NCBI RefSeq assembly: GCF_014649855.1
Contig: NZ_BMTV01000031.1
Coordinates: 33,331 to 97,330 of the forward strand
Source: Streptomyces roseolus
GTDB lineage: Bacteria > Actinomycetota > Actinomycetes > Streptomycetales > Streptomycetaceae
Length of the DNA stretch: 64,000 bases
Direction: 5' to 3'
A program made the translations under genes and the position numbers. Shown piece after piece: positions 33,507-42,522 of the stretch. The notes below the pieces were generated by a model. The model searched no databases. It was not told the DNA's origin and was given only the letters and a program-made list of their open reading frames with translations. The first letter of the stretch is position 1; the number at the start of each line of letters is the position of its first letter.

Positions 33507-34407
33507 AGCGCACCTCCGTCGCCCCGATCTCGTACCCGAACCACTCGTTGATCGCCAGCATCGGCGCGTTCCCCGCGTCGTTCCCGGTGAACGCCTCCGT
33601 GCAGCCGGCCGCCCGCGCCCGGTGCAGCGACGCGTTCTTGGCGAGCTTGGCGAGCCCGCGGCCGCGGTGGGCCGGCGCCGTGCCGGTCATCCCCGTCGCG
33701 TACCGGCCGAGGCCGTCGGTCCGCGCCGCGCTGAACGCCGCCGGCACCCCGTCCACCACCGCCACCACCGTCAGCTCCCGGTCGAACAGCGGATGGTTCC
33801 AGGTCGTCTCCAGCCAGTGCGCGTAGTCGTCCAGTTCCGCCCCCACGTCCCCCGGCTCGTCGGCGGTCGTCACCGCGTCCAGCTCGAAGAGCGGCCGCGG
33901 GTCGGCCGCGAACTCCTCGGCCGTCAGCAGCCCGACCCCGGCCGGCGGGTCCTGGAGCGGCGGCAGCCCCGCCGTCAGGTCGAGCCGCAGGAAGTGCGCG
34001 GTCCGGCTCGCCGTGTACCCCCGCCGCTCGGCGTAGGCGCGGTTCGAGGGCCGGTCCATCGCCCAGCTGTACAGCACCGTCGCGCCCCGCTCGGCCAGGT
34101 ACTCCTCGGCCGTCCGCACGAGGAGCGTCCCCGCGCCGAGCCCCTGCCGGTCCGGGTGCACGTACACGTTGAGGTAGCCGACCCCGGGGCGCGGGGCGTC
34201 GTGGGCGATGCCCACCTGGGCGGTCCCGATCACCTCCCCGTCCTCCGTCACGGCGACGAGCGGTCGGGAGCGGGCCTCCGGGTGGGCGTGCGCCCAGTCG
34301 AACGCCACCTGCTCGGCGGTGGCCAGCATGAAGGGGACGGCCGCGCGCCGGACGCGGGCGAAACCCTCGGCGTCCTCGGGCCGTACGTCACGGACGATCA
34401 CAGTCAT
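33487..34407 (-). CDS. GNAT acetyltransferase with two GNAT-like halves
   Basis: 306 residues from ATG 34407. N-terminal GNAT domain with V-Y-V-H-P-D-R-Q-G-L-G-A-G-T-L-L (acetyl-CoA pyrophosphate loop, about 77-92) and a C-terminal half with T-A-P-A-H-R-G-R-G-L-A-K near 252, so it is probably a tandem GNAT of about 300 residues. Substrates of this group include small amines and aminoglycosides; none can be assigned. First gene of a two-gene unit with DUF402, and divergent from a GntR regulator that could control it. Confidence 0.87.
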   Translation of the reverse strand: MTVIVRDVRPEDAEGFARVRRAAVPFMLATAEQVAFDWAHAHPEARSRPLVAVTEDGEVIGTAQVGIAHDAPRPGVGYLNVYVHPDRQGLGAGTLLVRTAEEYLAERGATVLYSWAMDRPSNRAYAERRGYTASRTAHFLRLDLTAGLPPLQDPPAGVGLLTAEEFAADPRPLFELDAVTTADEPGDVGAELDDYAHWLETTWNHPLFDRELTVVAVVDGVPAAFSAARTDGLGRYATGMTGTAPAHRGRGLAKLAKNASLHRARAAGCTEAFTGNDAGNAPMLAINEWFGYEIGATEVRYVRALG

Positions 34408-34480
34408 GGGGCCGCAGGCTACGGGCGGGGCCACGCCGCCGCCTCCCATTTTCCGGTGGGGTGGGGGCAGAATCGGGCGG

Positions 34481-34858
34481 GTGACACTGACAATCGCCGT
34501 GGACCACCAGTCCACCACCGCCCCCTACGAACAGCTGCGCGCCCAGATCTCGGAGCGCGCCCGGTCGGGCCGACTGCCCGTCGGCTACAAGCTGCCGACG
34601 GTCCGGGGACTCGCGGAGCAGCTGGGGCTCGCCGCGAACACGGTCGCCAAGGCGTACAAGGCGCTGGAGTCCGACGGGGTCATCGAGACCCGGGGCCGGC
34701 ACGGCACCTTCGTCGCGGCGGCCGGTGACGCCGCCAGCCGCAGGGCCGCCTCGGCCGCCGCCCAGTACGCCGAGGAGGCCTACCGCCTGGGGCTCACCCG
34801 GGACGAGGCCGAGGCCGCGGTGCGGGACGCGCTGCGGGCCGCGTACGACTCCGAGTGA
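34481..34858 (+). CDS. Short GntR regulator (YtrA-like)
   Basis: 125 residues, GTG start. It has only the winged-helix domain (Y-E-Q-L-R-A-Q-I; L-P-T-V-R-G-L-A-E-Q-L-G-L-A-A-N-T-V-A-K-A-Y-K-A-L-E) plus a short helical tail (A-Y-R-L-G-L-T-R-D-E-A), as in the YtrA subfamily. These often control ABC transporters; here the nearest gene is the divergent GNAT, 73 bases away. A hairpin follows. Confidence 0.87.
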   Translation: MTLTIAVDHQSTTAPYEQLRAQISERARSGRLPVGYKLPTVRGLAEQLGLAANTVAKAYKALESDGVIETRGRHGTFVAAAGDAASRRAASAAAQYAEEAYRLGLTRDEAEAAVRDALRAAYDSE

Positions 34859-34885
34859 CGCACCGCGCGTCCCGTTCCGAGCGAC

Positions 34886-34922
34886 GGCCGGGCCCGCCGG
34901 GGGACTCCCCGCGGGCCCGGCC
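34886..34922. terminator. 12-bp hairpin between GntR and AAA genes
   Basis: Perfect arms 34886-34897 and 34911-34922, with extra G/C pairing inside the 13-base loop, between converging genes. Confidence 0.75.
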
Positions 34923-34925
34923 CCC

Positions 34926-36041
<1,116 letters not shown>

Positions 36042-36088
36042 GCCGCCATGATCCGCCACCGGCCCCGGACGGCGCACCGGGTTTTGCC

Positions 36089-36164
36089 GGGGCCGGCTGC
36101 GGCGCCCGGGGCCGGCTGCGGCGTGCGGGGCCGGCTGCGGCGTGCGGGGCCGGCTGCGGCGTGC
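36089..36164. repeat. Four tandem copies of a 19-bp repeat
   Basis: Unit GGGGCCGGCTGCGGCGTGC at 36089, 36108, 36127 and 36146; the first copy ends CCC instead of TGC. It lies in the 204-base gap between the AAA gene start and the end of the polysaccharide operon. Confidence 0.85.
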
Positions 36165-36245
36165 GGCGCCGTGACCGCGGGCGCGGCCCGGATCCGGTGC
36201 GTGCGGCACCGGTCCCGCGCCCGCCGCCCGGATCCGGTCCCGGGA

Positions 36246-37484
36246 TCAGATCCAGTGCCCGCGCAGTGCGCCGCGGGCCCTGCGGGCGAGGGCGTACCCC
36301 TTCGTCAGGGCCCGGTCGGCGGCGAAGTTCCGTCCCACGGCCCGCCCTTCGACGAGGCGGGTGAACTCCTCGACGGTGGTGGAGCGGCGCACGGTCACCC
36401 GTTCCAGGGCGTACGGCCCCTGGTGGCGGCGCGCGAGCGCGTTCCCGACCGCGAGGGCCTGGGCGAAGCCGGCCTCGCGGACGGCGGCCCGCACCCGGCG
36501 GCTGGAGTAGCCGTACGGATAGGCGAAGGAGTCCGGCGCGGTGCCGAGCTCCTCGCCGATCAGTTCCCGGCAGCGCAGCGCCTCGAACCGCAGCCGCCGC
36601 GCGTCGAGCTGGTCCAGTTGCGGGTGGCTGTGGCTGTGTCCGCCGATCTCCGTTCCGGCGGCGGCCAGTTCGCGCACCTGGGTCCAGGAGAGCATGGTGT
36701 CGAGGGCGCCGCCGGTCGCGTGCCGGCCGGGCAGCCAGCCGCTGGTGACGAAGACGGTGCTCGGGAAGGAGTACCGCGCGAGCACCGGCAGGGCGTACCG
36801 GTGCACGCCCTCGTACCCGTCGTCGAAGGTGACGAGCACCGGCCGGGGCGGCAGCACCCCGCCGCTCCGCCAGGCGGCGGCGAGCGCGGCCGTGGTGACG
36901 GGCGTGAACCCCCGCCCGGCCACCACGTCCATCTGCGCGGCGAAGGCCTCGGGCGTCACCGAGAGCCCCAGCGTCGCGGGCGCCGGATCGGGCGCGACGG
37001 CGTGGTACATCAGGATGGGGACGGGCTCGGGCACCGCCCCGGGCTCGGCGGGGACCCGGCCCGCCGCCCCCCGCGCGGACCGGACACGCCCCCCGGCCGC
37101 CGCACCACCCACGGGCCTCACCCCGGCGGGAGCCGCCGCCCCGGGTACGGGCTCGGCCCCGGTGGGAGTCGTCGCCTCCGGTACGGATTTCGCCTCGGCG
37201 GGAGTCGTCCCGGGTGCGGGCTCTGCCTCGGCGCGAGCCGTCGTCCCGGGTGCGGGCTCGGCCCCGGTGGGAGTCGTCGCCTCCGGTACGGATTTCGCCT
37301 CGGCGGGAGCTGCCGCCCCGGGTACGGGCTCCGCCCCGGCGCGAGTCGTCGCCTCCGGTATGGGCTCCGCCCCCGCGGGGGCCTCGCCCTGGCCCGCGTC
37401 CACGTGGCTCGCCGTGCCGTCCGGGCCCGGGAACGCCTGGCTCTGTGGGCGCTCCCCGCCCGGGTCCGCGGAGGTGGCGTTCAC
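36246..37484 (-). CDS. Polysaccharide deacetylase with Ala/Pro/Glu repeat N-terminus
   Basis: 412 residues from GTG 37484. The first 150 residues are low-complexity Ala/Pro/Glu/Thr with an exact 35-residue-spaced duplication (K-S-V-P-E-A-T-T-P-T-G-A-E-P occurs twice). The NodB catalytic domain follows: P-I-L-M-Y-H-A-V, L-V-T-F-D-D-G-Y-E (catalytic and metal Asp), H-S-H-S-H-P (metal His pair) and F-A-Y-P-Y-G-Y. It would de-N-acetylate an envelope sugar. No signal peptide is evident, so it may act inside or on a lipid-linked precursor. Start overlaps the preceding GT2 gene by 4 bases. Confidence 0.88.
   Translation of the reverse strand: MNATSADPGGERPQSQAFPGPDGTASHVDAGQGEAPAGAEPIPEATTRAGAEPVPGAAAPAEAKSVPEATTPTGAEPAPGTTARAEAEPAPGTTPAEAKSVPEATTPTGAEPVPGAAAPAGVRPVGGAAAGGRVRSARGAAGRVPAEPGAVPEPVPILMYHAVAPDPAPATLGLSVTPEAFAAQMDVVAGRGFTPVTTAALAAAWRSGGVLPPRPVLVTFDDGYEGVHRYALPVLARYSFPSTVFVTSGWLPGRHATGGALDTMLSWTQVRELAAAGTEIGGHSHSHPQLDQLDARRLRFEALRCRELIGEELGTAPDSFAYPYGYSSRRVRAAVREAGFAQALAVGNALARRHQGPYALERVTVRRSTTVEEFTRLVEGRAVGRNFAADRALTKGYALARRARGALRGHWI
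37148..37309 (-). repeat. 57-bp exact direct repeat inside the deacetylase gene
   Basis: Copies at 37148-37204 and 37253-37309, 105 bases apart (35 codons, so frame-preserving). Weaker copies extend to 37380. The repeat codes for the low-complexity N-terminus. Confidence 0.85.
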
Positions 37485-38521
37485 GCGGCGGCCTCCTTCG
37501 GTTCCGGGGCCCCGGTCCGCCGGGGTTCCGGGGTGATCGGGCCCCAGGCGAAGGTGGGGGAGCCGCCGCGCCGGGCGCGGAGGGTGCCGAGGGCGTAGCC
37601 GCCGGCGGCGAGCGCCACGCCGGTGACGATGGCGCCGGCCCGGCCCGCGCCGCCGGCCCGGCCGAGCAGGGCGTCGCGCATCCCGCGCAGCACTCCGGCG
37701 GGCAGCACGCGGCTGGTGTAGCGCCGCTCGGACTCCAGGCCCTTGCCGGCGCCGACGCTCTGGGCGACGAGGGCCTTCGAGAGGCCCTCCGCGTAGACGC
37801 GGGTGCGGAAGTAGGCGAAGCGCTCGCGGGCGGCCGGCACCTTGTGGTGGATGACCGCGCGGTCGTCGATGAGCAGGACCGCGCCCGGCACCGCGCCGGC
37901 CAGCCGGATGCAGAGCTCGGTCTCCTCGCAGCCGAGCGGGCGCCGGTCGCCGTCCCGGCCGATGCCGGTGGCGAAGCCGCCCGCCGCGTCGAAGGCGGCG
38001 CGCCGGAAGGAGGCGTTGCCGCCGAGGACGTTGCGGACCCGGACCCGGCCCGGGGGCAGCCCCCGGTACGTACAGCCGACGACCCAGTCGAACTCCTCGG
38101 GGAACCAGACGGGCCGGCGGCCGGAGGCCCAGACGGGCAGCGTGCGCCCGCCGACGGCGACGACCTCCGGGTCCTCGTAGCCGGCCGCGAAGTGGTGGAG
38201 CCAGTCGCGCTCCGCCACCGCGTCGTCGTCGAGGAAGGCGACGAACTCGCCGCGCGCGGCGGCGATCCCGGTGTTGCGGCCGGAGGAGAGGCCGCGGGGG
38301 CCCGCGTTGGCGAGCACCCGCACCTCCTCGCGGTCGTCCGCGTACTCCTCGGCGAGCCGCTGGAGCAGCCGCTCGTTGTGGTCGACGACGAGCAGCGTCT
38401 CCAGCGGCGGCAGCGACTGTTTCCGGACGGAGTCGACGGCGGCGAGGATGTCCCCCCACCGCTCCTCGGTGTAGGCGCAGATCACCACCGAGAAGCGGGG
38501 CGGGGCCGTGCGGTCGCTCAA
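37481..38521 (-). CDS. GT2 glycosyltransferase
   Basis: 346 residues. I take TTG at 38521, overlapping the preceding stop as TTGA, because the domain begins right after (F-S-V-V-I-C-A-Y-T-E-E-R-W); no ATG or GTG fits better. GT-A signatures: G-L-S-S-G-R-N-T-G-I near 95, F-L-D-D-D-A-V (metal-binding Asp cluster) and E-E-T-E-L-C-I-R (catalytic base region). A hydrophobic segment near the C-terminus (I-V-T-G-V-A-L-A-A-G-G-Y-A-L-G) may anchor it. Middle gene of a three-gene envelope-polysaccharide operon. Confidence 0.88.
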   Translation of the reverse strand: MSDRTAPPRFSVVICAYTEERWGDILAAVDSVRKQSLPPLETLLVVDHNERLLQRLAEEYADDREEVRVLANAGPRGLSSGRNTGIAAARGEFVAFLDDDAVAERDWLHHFAAGYEDPEVVAVGGRTLPVWASGRRPVWFPEEFDWVVGCTYRGLPPGRVRVRNVLGGNASFRRAAFDAAGGFATGIGRDGDRRPLGCEETELCIRLAGAVPGAVLLIDDRAVIHHKVPAARERFAYFRTRVYAEGLSKALVAQSVGAGKGLESERRYTSRVLPAGVLRGMRDALLGRAGGAGRAGAIVTGVALAAGGYALGTLRARRGGSPTFAWGPITPEPRRTGAPEPKEAAA

Positions 38522-39354
38522 GAGACCTCTCCCCGGGGGACGTTGACCGAGAACGCGGCGGGGCGGCGGAGTGCCCGGGCGGCCCTCGGGACGCGCTTCT
38601 CCTTGAGGATCACCTTGAGGACGCGGAGGCCGTCGCGCACCGCGTTGAGGTTGCTGACGCCGTGGATCCGCAGGTACTCGTGGCTCGGGACCTCCTGCAC
38701 CTTCAGGCCGGCCTTGACGACCCGGATGTTGATGAGGGTCTCGATCTCGAAGCCGGTGCAGTCGAGGGTGATCTTGTCGAGGCAGTGCTTCCAGAAGGCG
38801 TTGTATCCGTAGCACAGGTCGGTGTAGCGGGCGCCGAACTTGCGGTTGACGAGGGTGCAGAGCGCCCAGTTGCCGAGCCGGCGGATGCCGGTCATGTCGT
38901 CGGTGCCGCCGCCGTTGGCGAAGCGCGAGCCCTTGGCGAAGTCGGCGCCGCCGACGAGGGCGGAGACGTAGGAGACGATCTCCTGTCCGTCGGCCGAGCC
39001 GTCGGCGTCGACCATGACGATGATGTCGCCGGTGCAGGCGGCGAAGCCGCTGATCAGGGCGTCGCCCTTGCCCTTTCCGACCTGCTTGACGACTTTGACG
39101 CCGGGCCAGTGCTTTTTGGCGACCTCGACGGTGTCGTCCGTCGAATTTCCGTCGACGAGGACGACTTCGTGAATCCAATCCGGCAGTGTCTGGAACACGT
39201 ACGGAAGATTTTCCGCCTCATTCATCGCGGGAATGACGACGCTCACCGGCGGAGTGATCGCCAGATGGGACGTGATGGCCCGGTACTGGGCCGCTATTCG
39301 ACTCGGCTCGGTGAATTCTCGGCCCGTGGCGGCCGGGCGCAGGAACGAGCTCAT
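38518..39354 (-). CDS. DPM1-like GT2 glycosyltransferase
   Basis: 278 residues, ATG at 39354 with GAGGGAGA upstream. Begins with a 40-residue extension, then V-S-V-V-I-P-A-M-N-E-A-E-N-L-P, V-D-G-N-S-T-D-D-T and V-D-A-D-G-S-A-D-G, as in dolichyl/polyprenyl-phosphate sugar synthases of GT2. No C-terminal membrane helices, so it works at the membrane surface. It likely makes a polyprenyl-phosphate sugar or extends a lipid-linked glycan for the following GT2 and deacetylase. First gene of the operon. Confidence 0.9.
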   Translation of the reverse strand: MSSFLRPAATGREFTEPSRIAAQYRAITSHLAITPPVSVVIPAMNEAENLPYVFQTLPDWIHEVVLVDGNSTDDTVEVAKKHWPGVKVVKQVGKGKGDALISGFAACTGDIIVMVDADGSADGQEIVSYVSALVGGADFAKGSRFANGGGTDDMTGIRRLGNWALCTLVNRKFGARYTDLCYGYNAFWKHCLDKITLDCTGFEIETLINIRVVKAGLKVQEVPSHEYLRIHGVSNLNAVRDGLRVLKVILKEKRVPRAARALRRPAAFSVNVPRGEVS

Positions 39355-39992
39355 TGGGTCGGTCTCCCTCTCGTCCGGTGAGCCGCCCAACCCCTGGGCG
39401 GCCCGGTCGTGTGTCCGGTTCGAAAGGGGGGTTCTCGCCATCCCCGCACGGAAGCGATCTCCTTGCGAGACGCGCGAGTTGGCATGACTGGCCGCGCGGT
39501 ACCCGCGACTCGGCGCATACGCGCGCACCGAGCACGGCACCCCCCTACCGCGCCCCGCTCCGGGACCCCTCGACCGGTCGGCGTCTCCCCAAGAGCCGCT
39601 GTGTCGATGAACCGATGCGGGTGAGATGTACGACGGTATTGATGAATGGGACTGTATGGCAAGTCCCGCTGGCACGGCCCGGTTTCTGGCACTTTGGCGA
39701 GCAAACAGCGCTCGTAAGCGCTCTCTTGTCGATCGGATTCGATCAATCCGTTTTCGGGGTGGGAGGGGTGGGGCTCCCTCGTCTTCCTGTGCGGGCGCGG
39801 GCGTCCGGGTCGCGATCCCGTTCGATCGTCGAAGCGGAAGCGGACCCTACGGTTCCTCAGGTGGCCGGAAATCGACGGTTCCTGAGGAATGTTCACTCAC
39901 TCTCCAGGGTCAGTTTTGACATGAACACTTCCGGAACGGCGGATCCGATGCTACTTCCTGGTAGCGCAGAGATCCTGCTACAGGGAGGTTCC
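39355..39992. promoter_or_regulatory. Divergent region between GT2 operon and SGNH lipase
   Basis: 638 bases, AT-rich by the standards of this window (notably 39600-39960). No frame here has a convincing protein pattern. A small stem-loop GCTAC-N6-GTAGC (39950-39965) lies 28 bases before the lipase start, and GGGAGG at 39983-39988 is its ribosome site. Likely promoters for both genes. Confidence 0.5.
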
Positions 39993-40799
39993 ATGAAACT
40001 GTCGCGATTCGCGGCCTTCGCGTCCTCGCTCCTGCTCGGTTCCGTCCTCGCCCTGACCGGGGCGGGAGCCGCGCACGCCGCCGAGTCCGCAGCCGTCGAC
40101 TATGTGGCCCTCGGTGACTCGTACTCCTCCGGCGTCGGCGCCGGCAGCTACGACAGCGCCAGCGGCGACTGCAAGCGCTCCACCAAGGCCTACCCGCGCC
40201 TCTGGGCCAACGCCAACGCCCCCTCGTCCTTCGCCTTCACCGCCTGTTCCGGCGCCGTCACCACCGACGTCACCACCAAGCAGCTCGGCCCGCTCTCCTC
40301 CGCCACCGACCTCGTCTCGATCACCGTCGGCGGCAACGACGCCGGGTTCGCCGATGTCATGACGACCTGTGTGCTCCAGTCGGAGTCCACCTGCGTCAAC
40401 CGGGTGAACCAGGCGAAGGGGTACGTCGACTCGACGCTGCCCGCCCGCCTCGACGCCGTGTACAACGCCATTCGCGCCAAGGCCCCGGCCGCCCGGGTCG
40501 TCGTCCTCGGCTACCCGCGCTTCTACCAGCTGAGCGGCAGCTGCGTCGCCGGCCTCAGCGAGACCGAGCGCGCGGCCATCAACGGCGCCGCCGACCACCT
40601 CAACGCGGCCGTCGCCAAGCGCGCCGCCGACCACGGCTTCGCCTTCGCCAGCGTCGTCCCGGCCTTCACCGGCCACGAGATCTGCTCCGGCTCGGCCTGG
40701 CTGCACAGCGTCAACTGGCTCAACATCGGCGAGTCCTACCACCCGACGGCCGCCGGCCAGTCGGGCGGCTACCTGCCGAGCTTCAGGAGCGCGGCGTAG
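39993..40799 (+). CDS. Secreted SGNH-hydrolase lipase/esterase
   Basis: 268 residues, ATG with GGGAGG upstream. Signal peptide to about 30 (A-H-A-A-E). SGNH blocks: G-D-S-Y-S-S-G-V-G (nucleophile Ser, block I), C-S-G-A-V-T region, V-G-G-N-D-A-G-F (block III, oxyanion Asn) and Y-H-P-T-A-A-G-Q (block V, His). Six Cys suggest three disulfides, as in the S. coelicolor/S. rimosus GDSL lipases; I recall a close relative, SCO1725, characterised as a lipase. The stop overlaps the converging kinase-like gene by 17 bases. Confidence 0.92.
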   Translation: MKLSRFAAFASSLLLGSVLALTGAGAAHAAESAAVDYVALGDSYSSGVGAGSYDSASGDCKRSTKAYPRLWANANAPSSFAFTACSGAVTTDVTTKQLGPLSSATDLVSITVGGNDAGFADVMTTCVLQSESTCVNRVNQAKGYVDSTLPARLDAVYNAIRAKAPAARVVVLGYPRFYQLSGSCVAGLSETERAAINGAADHLNAAVAKRAADHGFAFASVVPAFTGHEICSGSAWLHSVNWLNIGESYHPTAAGQSGGYLPSFRSAA

Positions 40800-41799
40800 C
40801 GGCGGGTCCCCCCACCTCCGCACCCGTACCCGCGGCGCCGGGAACGGCCGGAGCGGTGCTCGACGCCCCGCCCCCGCCCGGACCGGCGCCCGGATCCCCG
40901 CCCCTGACGGCCTGCCAGACCAGCACCGCCAGAATCACCAGGAGTCCCACGACGCCGGCGACGACGACGGCGCCCCGCCGGGGACCCCGCCGCCCCTCCG
41001 CGGCCGCGCGCCCCTCCGTGCGCGCCCCGCGCACCCCGCCCGGCCCCTCGTGCTCCCGGTCCTCCGACCGCCCCGGACCGCGCCCCGACGCGCGCCCCTC
41101 GGCCACCGCCCCGCCCCGCGCCCGCTCCCCGGTCCCGGCGACCCGCTCCAGTTCCCGTACGGCCCCGGCCCGCACGCCCGCGTCCCGGTCGGCGAGGCCC
41201 GCCACCACCGGCGCCAGCGGCCCCGAACGGGGGTCGGCGACCATCCCGCCCAGCAGCGCGGCCAGCGACCCCGCGTCCTCCTCCGGGCCCGGCGGCGGCG
41301 CGTCCGGCCCGTCGCCCGGCGCCGAGGCCCCGGTCGCCACGCCCGTCACCACCACCCGCCCGTCGTTGGCGAGCAGCACCCGGTCCGGCCCGAGTTCGCG
41401 GTACGGGACGCCCGCGGCCCGCGCGGCGCGCAGCGCCGCGAGCACCCCGAGCGCCACCCGCGCCGCCTCCCGGTCCGGCAGCGGCCCGTCCGCCTCCCGA
41501 GTCTCCGCCAGCGTCAGCCCGCGGACCAGCTCCATCACGATCCACGGCCGGCCGCGCTCGACGACCACGTCGTACACCTCGGCCACGCCCGGGTCCGAGA
41601 TCGCCTCCGCCGCCCGCGCCTCGCGCTCCACCCGCGCGTACAGCGCGGGCTCCGCGCCCGGGGGCGTCCCCGGCGGGGCGTGCACCTCCTTGACGGCCAC
41701 GTCGCGGCCGAGCGCCTCGTCCCGGGCGCGCCAGACGATGCCCGCCGCGCCCTCCGCGAGGGCGTCGAGCAGTCGGTAACGGCCCGCGATCAGCGTCAT
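40783..41799 (-). CDS. Membrane-anchored Ser/Thr kinase-like protein, probably a pseudokinase
   Basis: 338 residues. N-terminal protein-kinase fold with A-E-G-A-A-G-I-V-W (glycine loop, first Gly lost) and D-V-A-V-K-E-V (beta-3 Lys kept), but the catalytic loop reads Y-R-E-L-G-P-D-R-V-L-L where H-R-D-L-K-P-x-N is expected, and the DFG position reads V-T-G-V-A-T-G. Catalytic Asp and metal-binding Asp are thus missing. A Gly/Arg-rich juxtamembrane region precedes one membrane helix (A-V-V-V-A-G-V-V-G-L-L-V-I-L-A-V-L-V-W) and a short extracellular tail. Likely a regulatory scaffold rather than an active kinase. Confidence 0.85.
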   Translation of the reverse strand: MTLIAGRYRLLDALAEGAAGIVWRARDEALGRDVAVKEVHAPPGTPPGAEPALYARVEREARAAEAISDPGVAEVYDVVVERGRPWIVMELVRGLTLAETREADGPLPDREAARVALGVLAALRAARAAGVPYRELGPDRVLLANDGRVVVTGVATGASAPGDGPDAPPPGPEEDAGSLAALLGGMVADPRSGPLAPVVAGLADRDAGVRAGAVRELERVAGTGERARGGAVAEGRASGRGPGRSEDREHEGPGGVRGARTEGRAAAEGRRGPRRGAVVVAGVVGLLVILAVLVWQAVRGGDPGAGPGGGGASSTAPAVPGAAGTGAEVGGPAATPRS

Positions 41800-42096
41800 G
41801 GACCCACGGTAGCCGCGCCCCTGCCGGGTGGCGACCCACCCGGACGGACCTCGGTGGCGCAGATCACACCGGTCTGCGGGGCCGCAGGTGGACGGGGAGG
41901 GGGCGGGATGGTTCATGACGGTTCGGCAGGTGTTCGAACGCTGTCCAACTCGCCCTGGAATCAGATGGATTCGAAGAGTGAGCGTCAACCCCCGTACGAG
42001 TGTGTCGAATCCCGTCGGCGGGATACACGCGTGTCACCGTGGGGCGATAGGGTTAACCTGCCCGGGCCGGGTGCCCTCGTACGGGTGGGGAGTGAC

Positions 42097-42369
42097 ATGG
42101 AACAGATAACGATGCGCAGCAGGCCGCGCGTGCCTGCCATCACCTGCGGGAGCAGCGCGACGAGTTCGCGCCTCGACCGCCATCTCGCGGTGCTCGGCGG
42201 TCCCGCCGTGCCCCAGCGCGAGGTGGCCGAGGCGACGCTGCTCATGCGGGAACTGACGACGCGCCGGCACGAGACGCCGGCCCAGGGCCCGCACGGCGGC
42301 CGCGCGCGCGTCTCGCTCTTCGCCCCGCTCCGCCGCCTCCGTCGCACCCTCTTCGGCGCCCGCCACTAG
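42097..42369 (+). CDS. Small conserved hypothetical protein
   Basis: 90 residues from ATG 42097 with GGGGAG upstream. It is basic, with M-R-S-R-P-R-V-P-A-I-T-C-G, then S-R-L-D-R-H-L-A-V-L-G-G-P and a helical E-A-T-L-L-M-R-E-L-T-T-R-R; no membrane segment. It looks like a small conserved streptomycete protein but I know no function. The approximately 300-base region upstream (41800-42096) holds no other gene. Confidence 0.68.
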   Translation: MEQITMRSRPRVPAITCGSSATSSRLDRHLAVLGGPAVPQREVAEATLLMRELTTRRHETPAQGPHGGRARVSLFAPLRRLRRTLFGARH

Positions 42370-42522
42370 GACACCGCGCGACCAGGCGGTGGAGCCGCGT
42401 CCCCGACGCGCCCCGCCCCGTCCGGTCCGCCACCCGTACCCACCCGCACGCCGAGAGCGCCGGACGCGTCCCCGCCCGTCCGGCGCTTCGTCGTACCCCC
42501 GGTCCGCCGGCCGCGGGCCCCG

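Noticed and set aside
36246..39354. Biosynthetic gene cluster
   Set aside because: Only two GT2 enzymes and a deacetylase; no NRPS, PKS or other core enzymes. An envelope-glycan operon is the simpler reading.
39626..39919. 97-codon plus-strand frame before the SGNH lipase
   Set aside because: Composition is atypical for coding DNA in this genome (no third-position GC bias), so promoter DNA is more likely.
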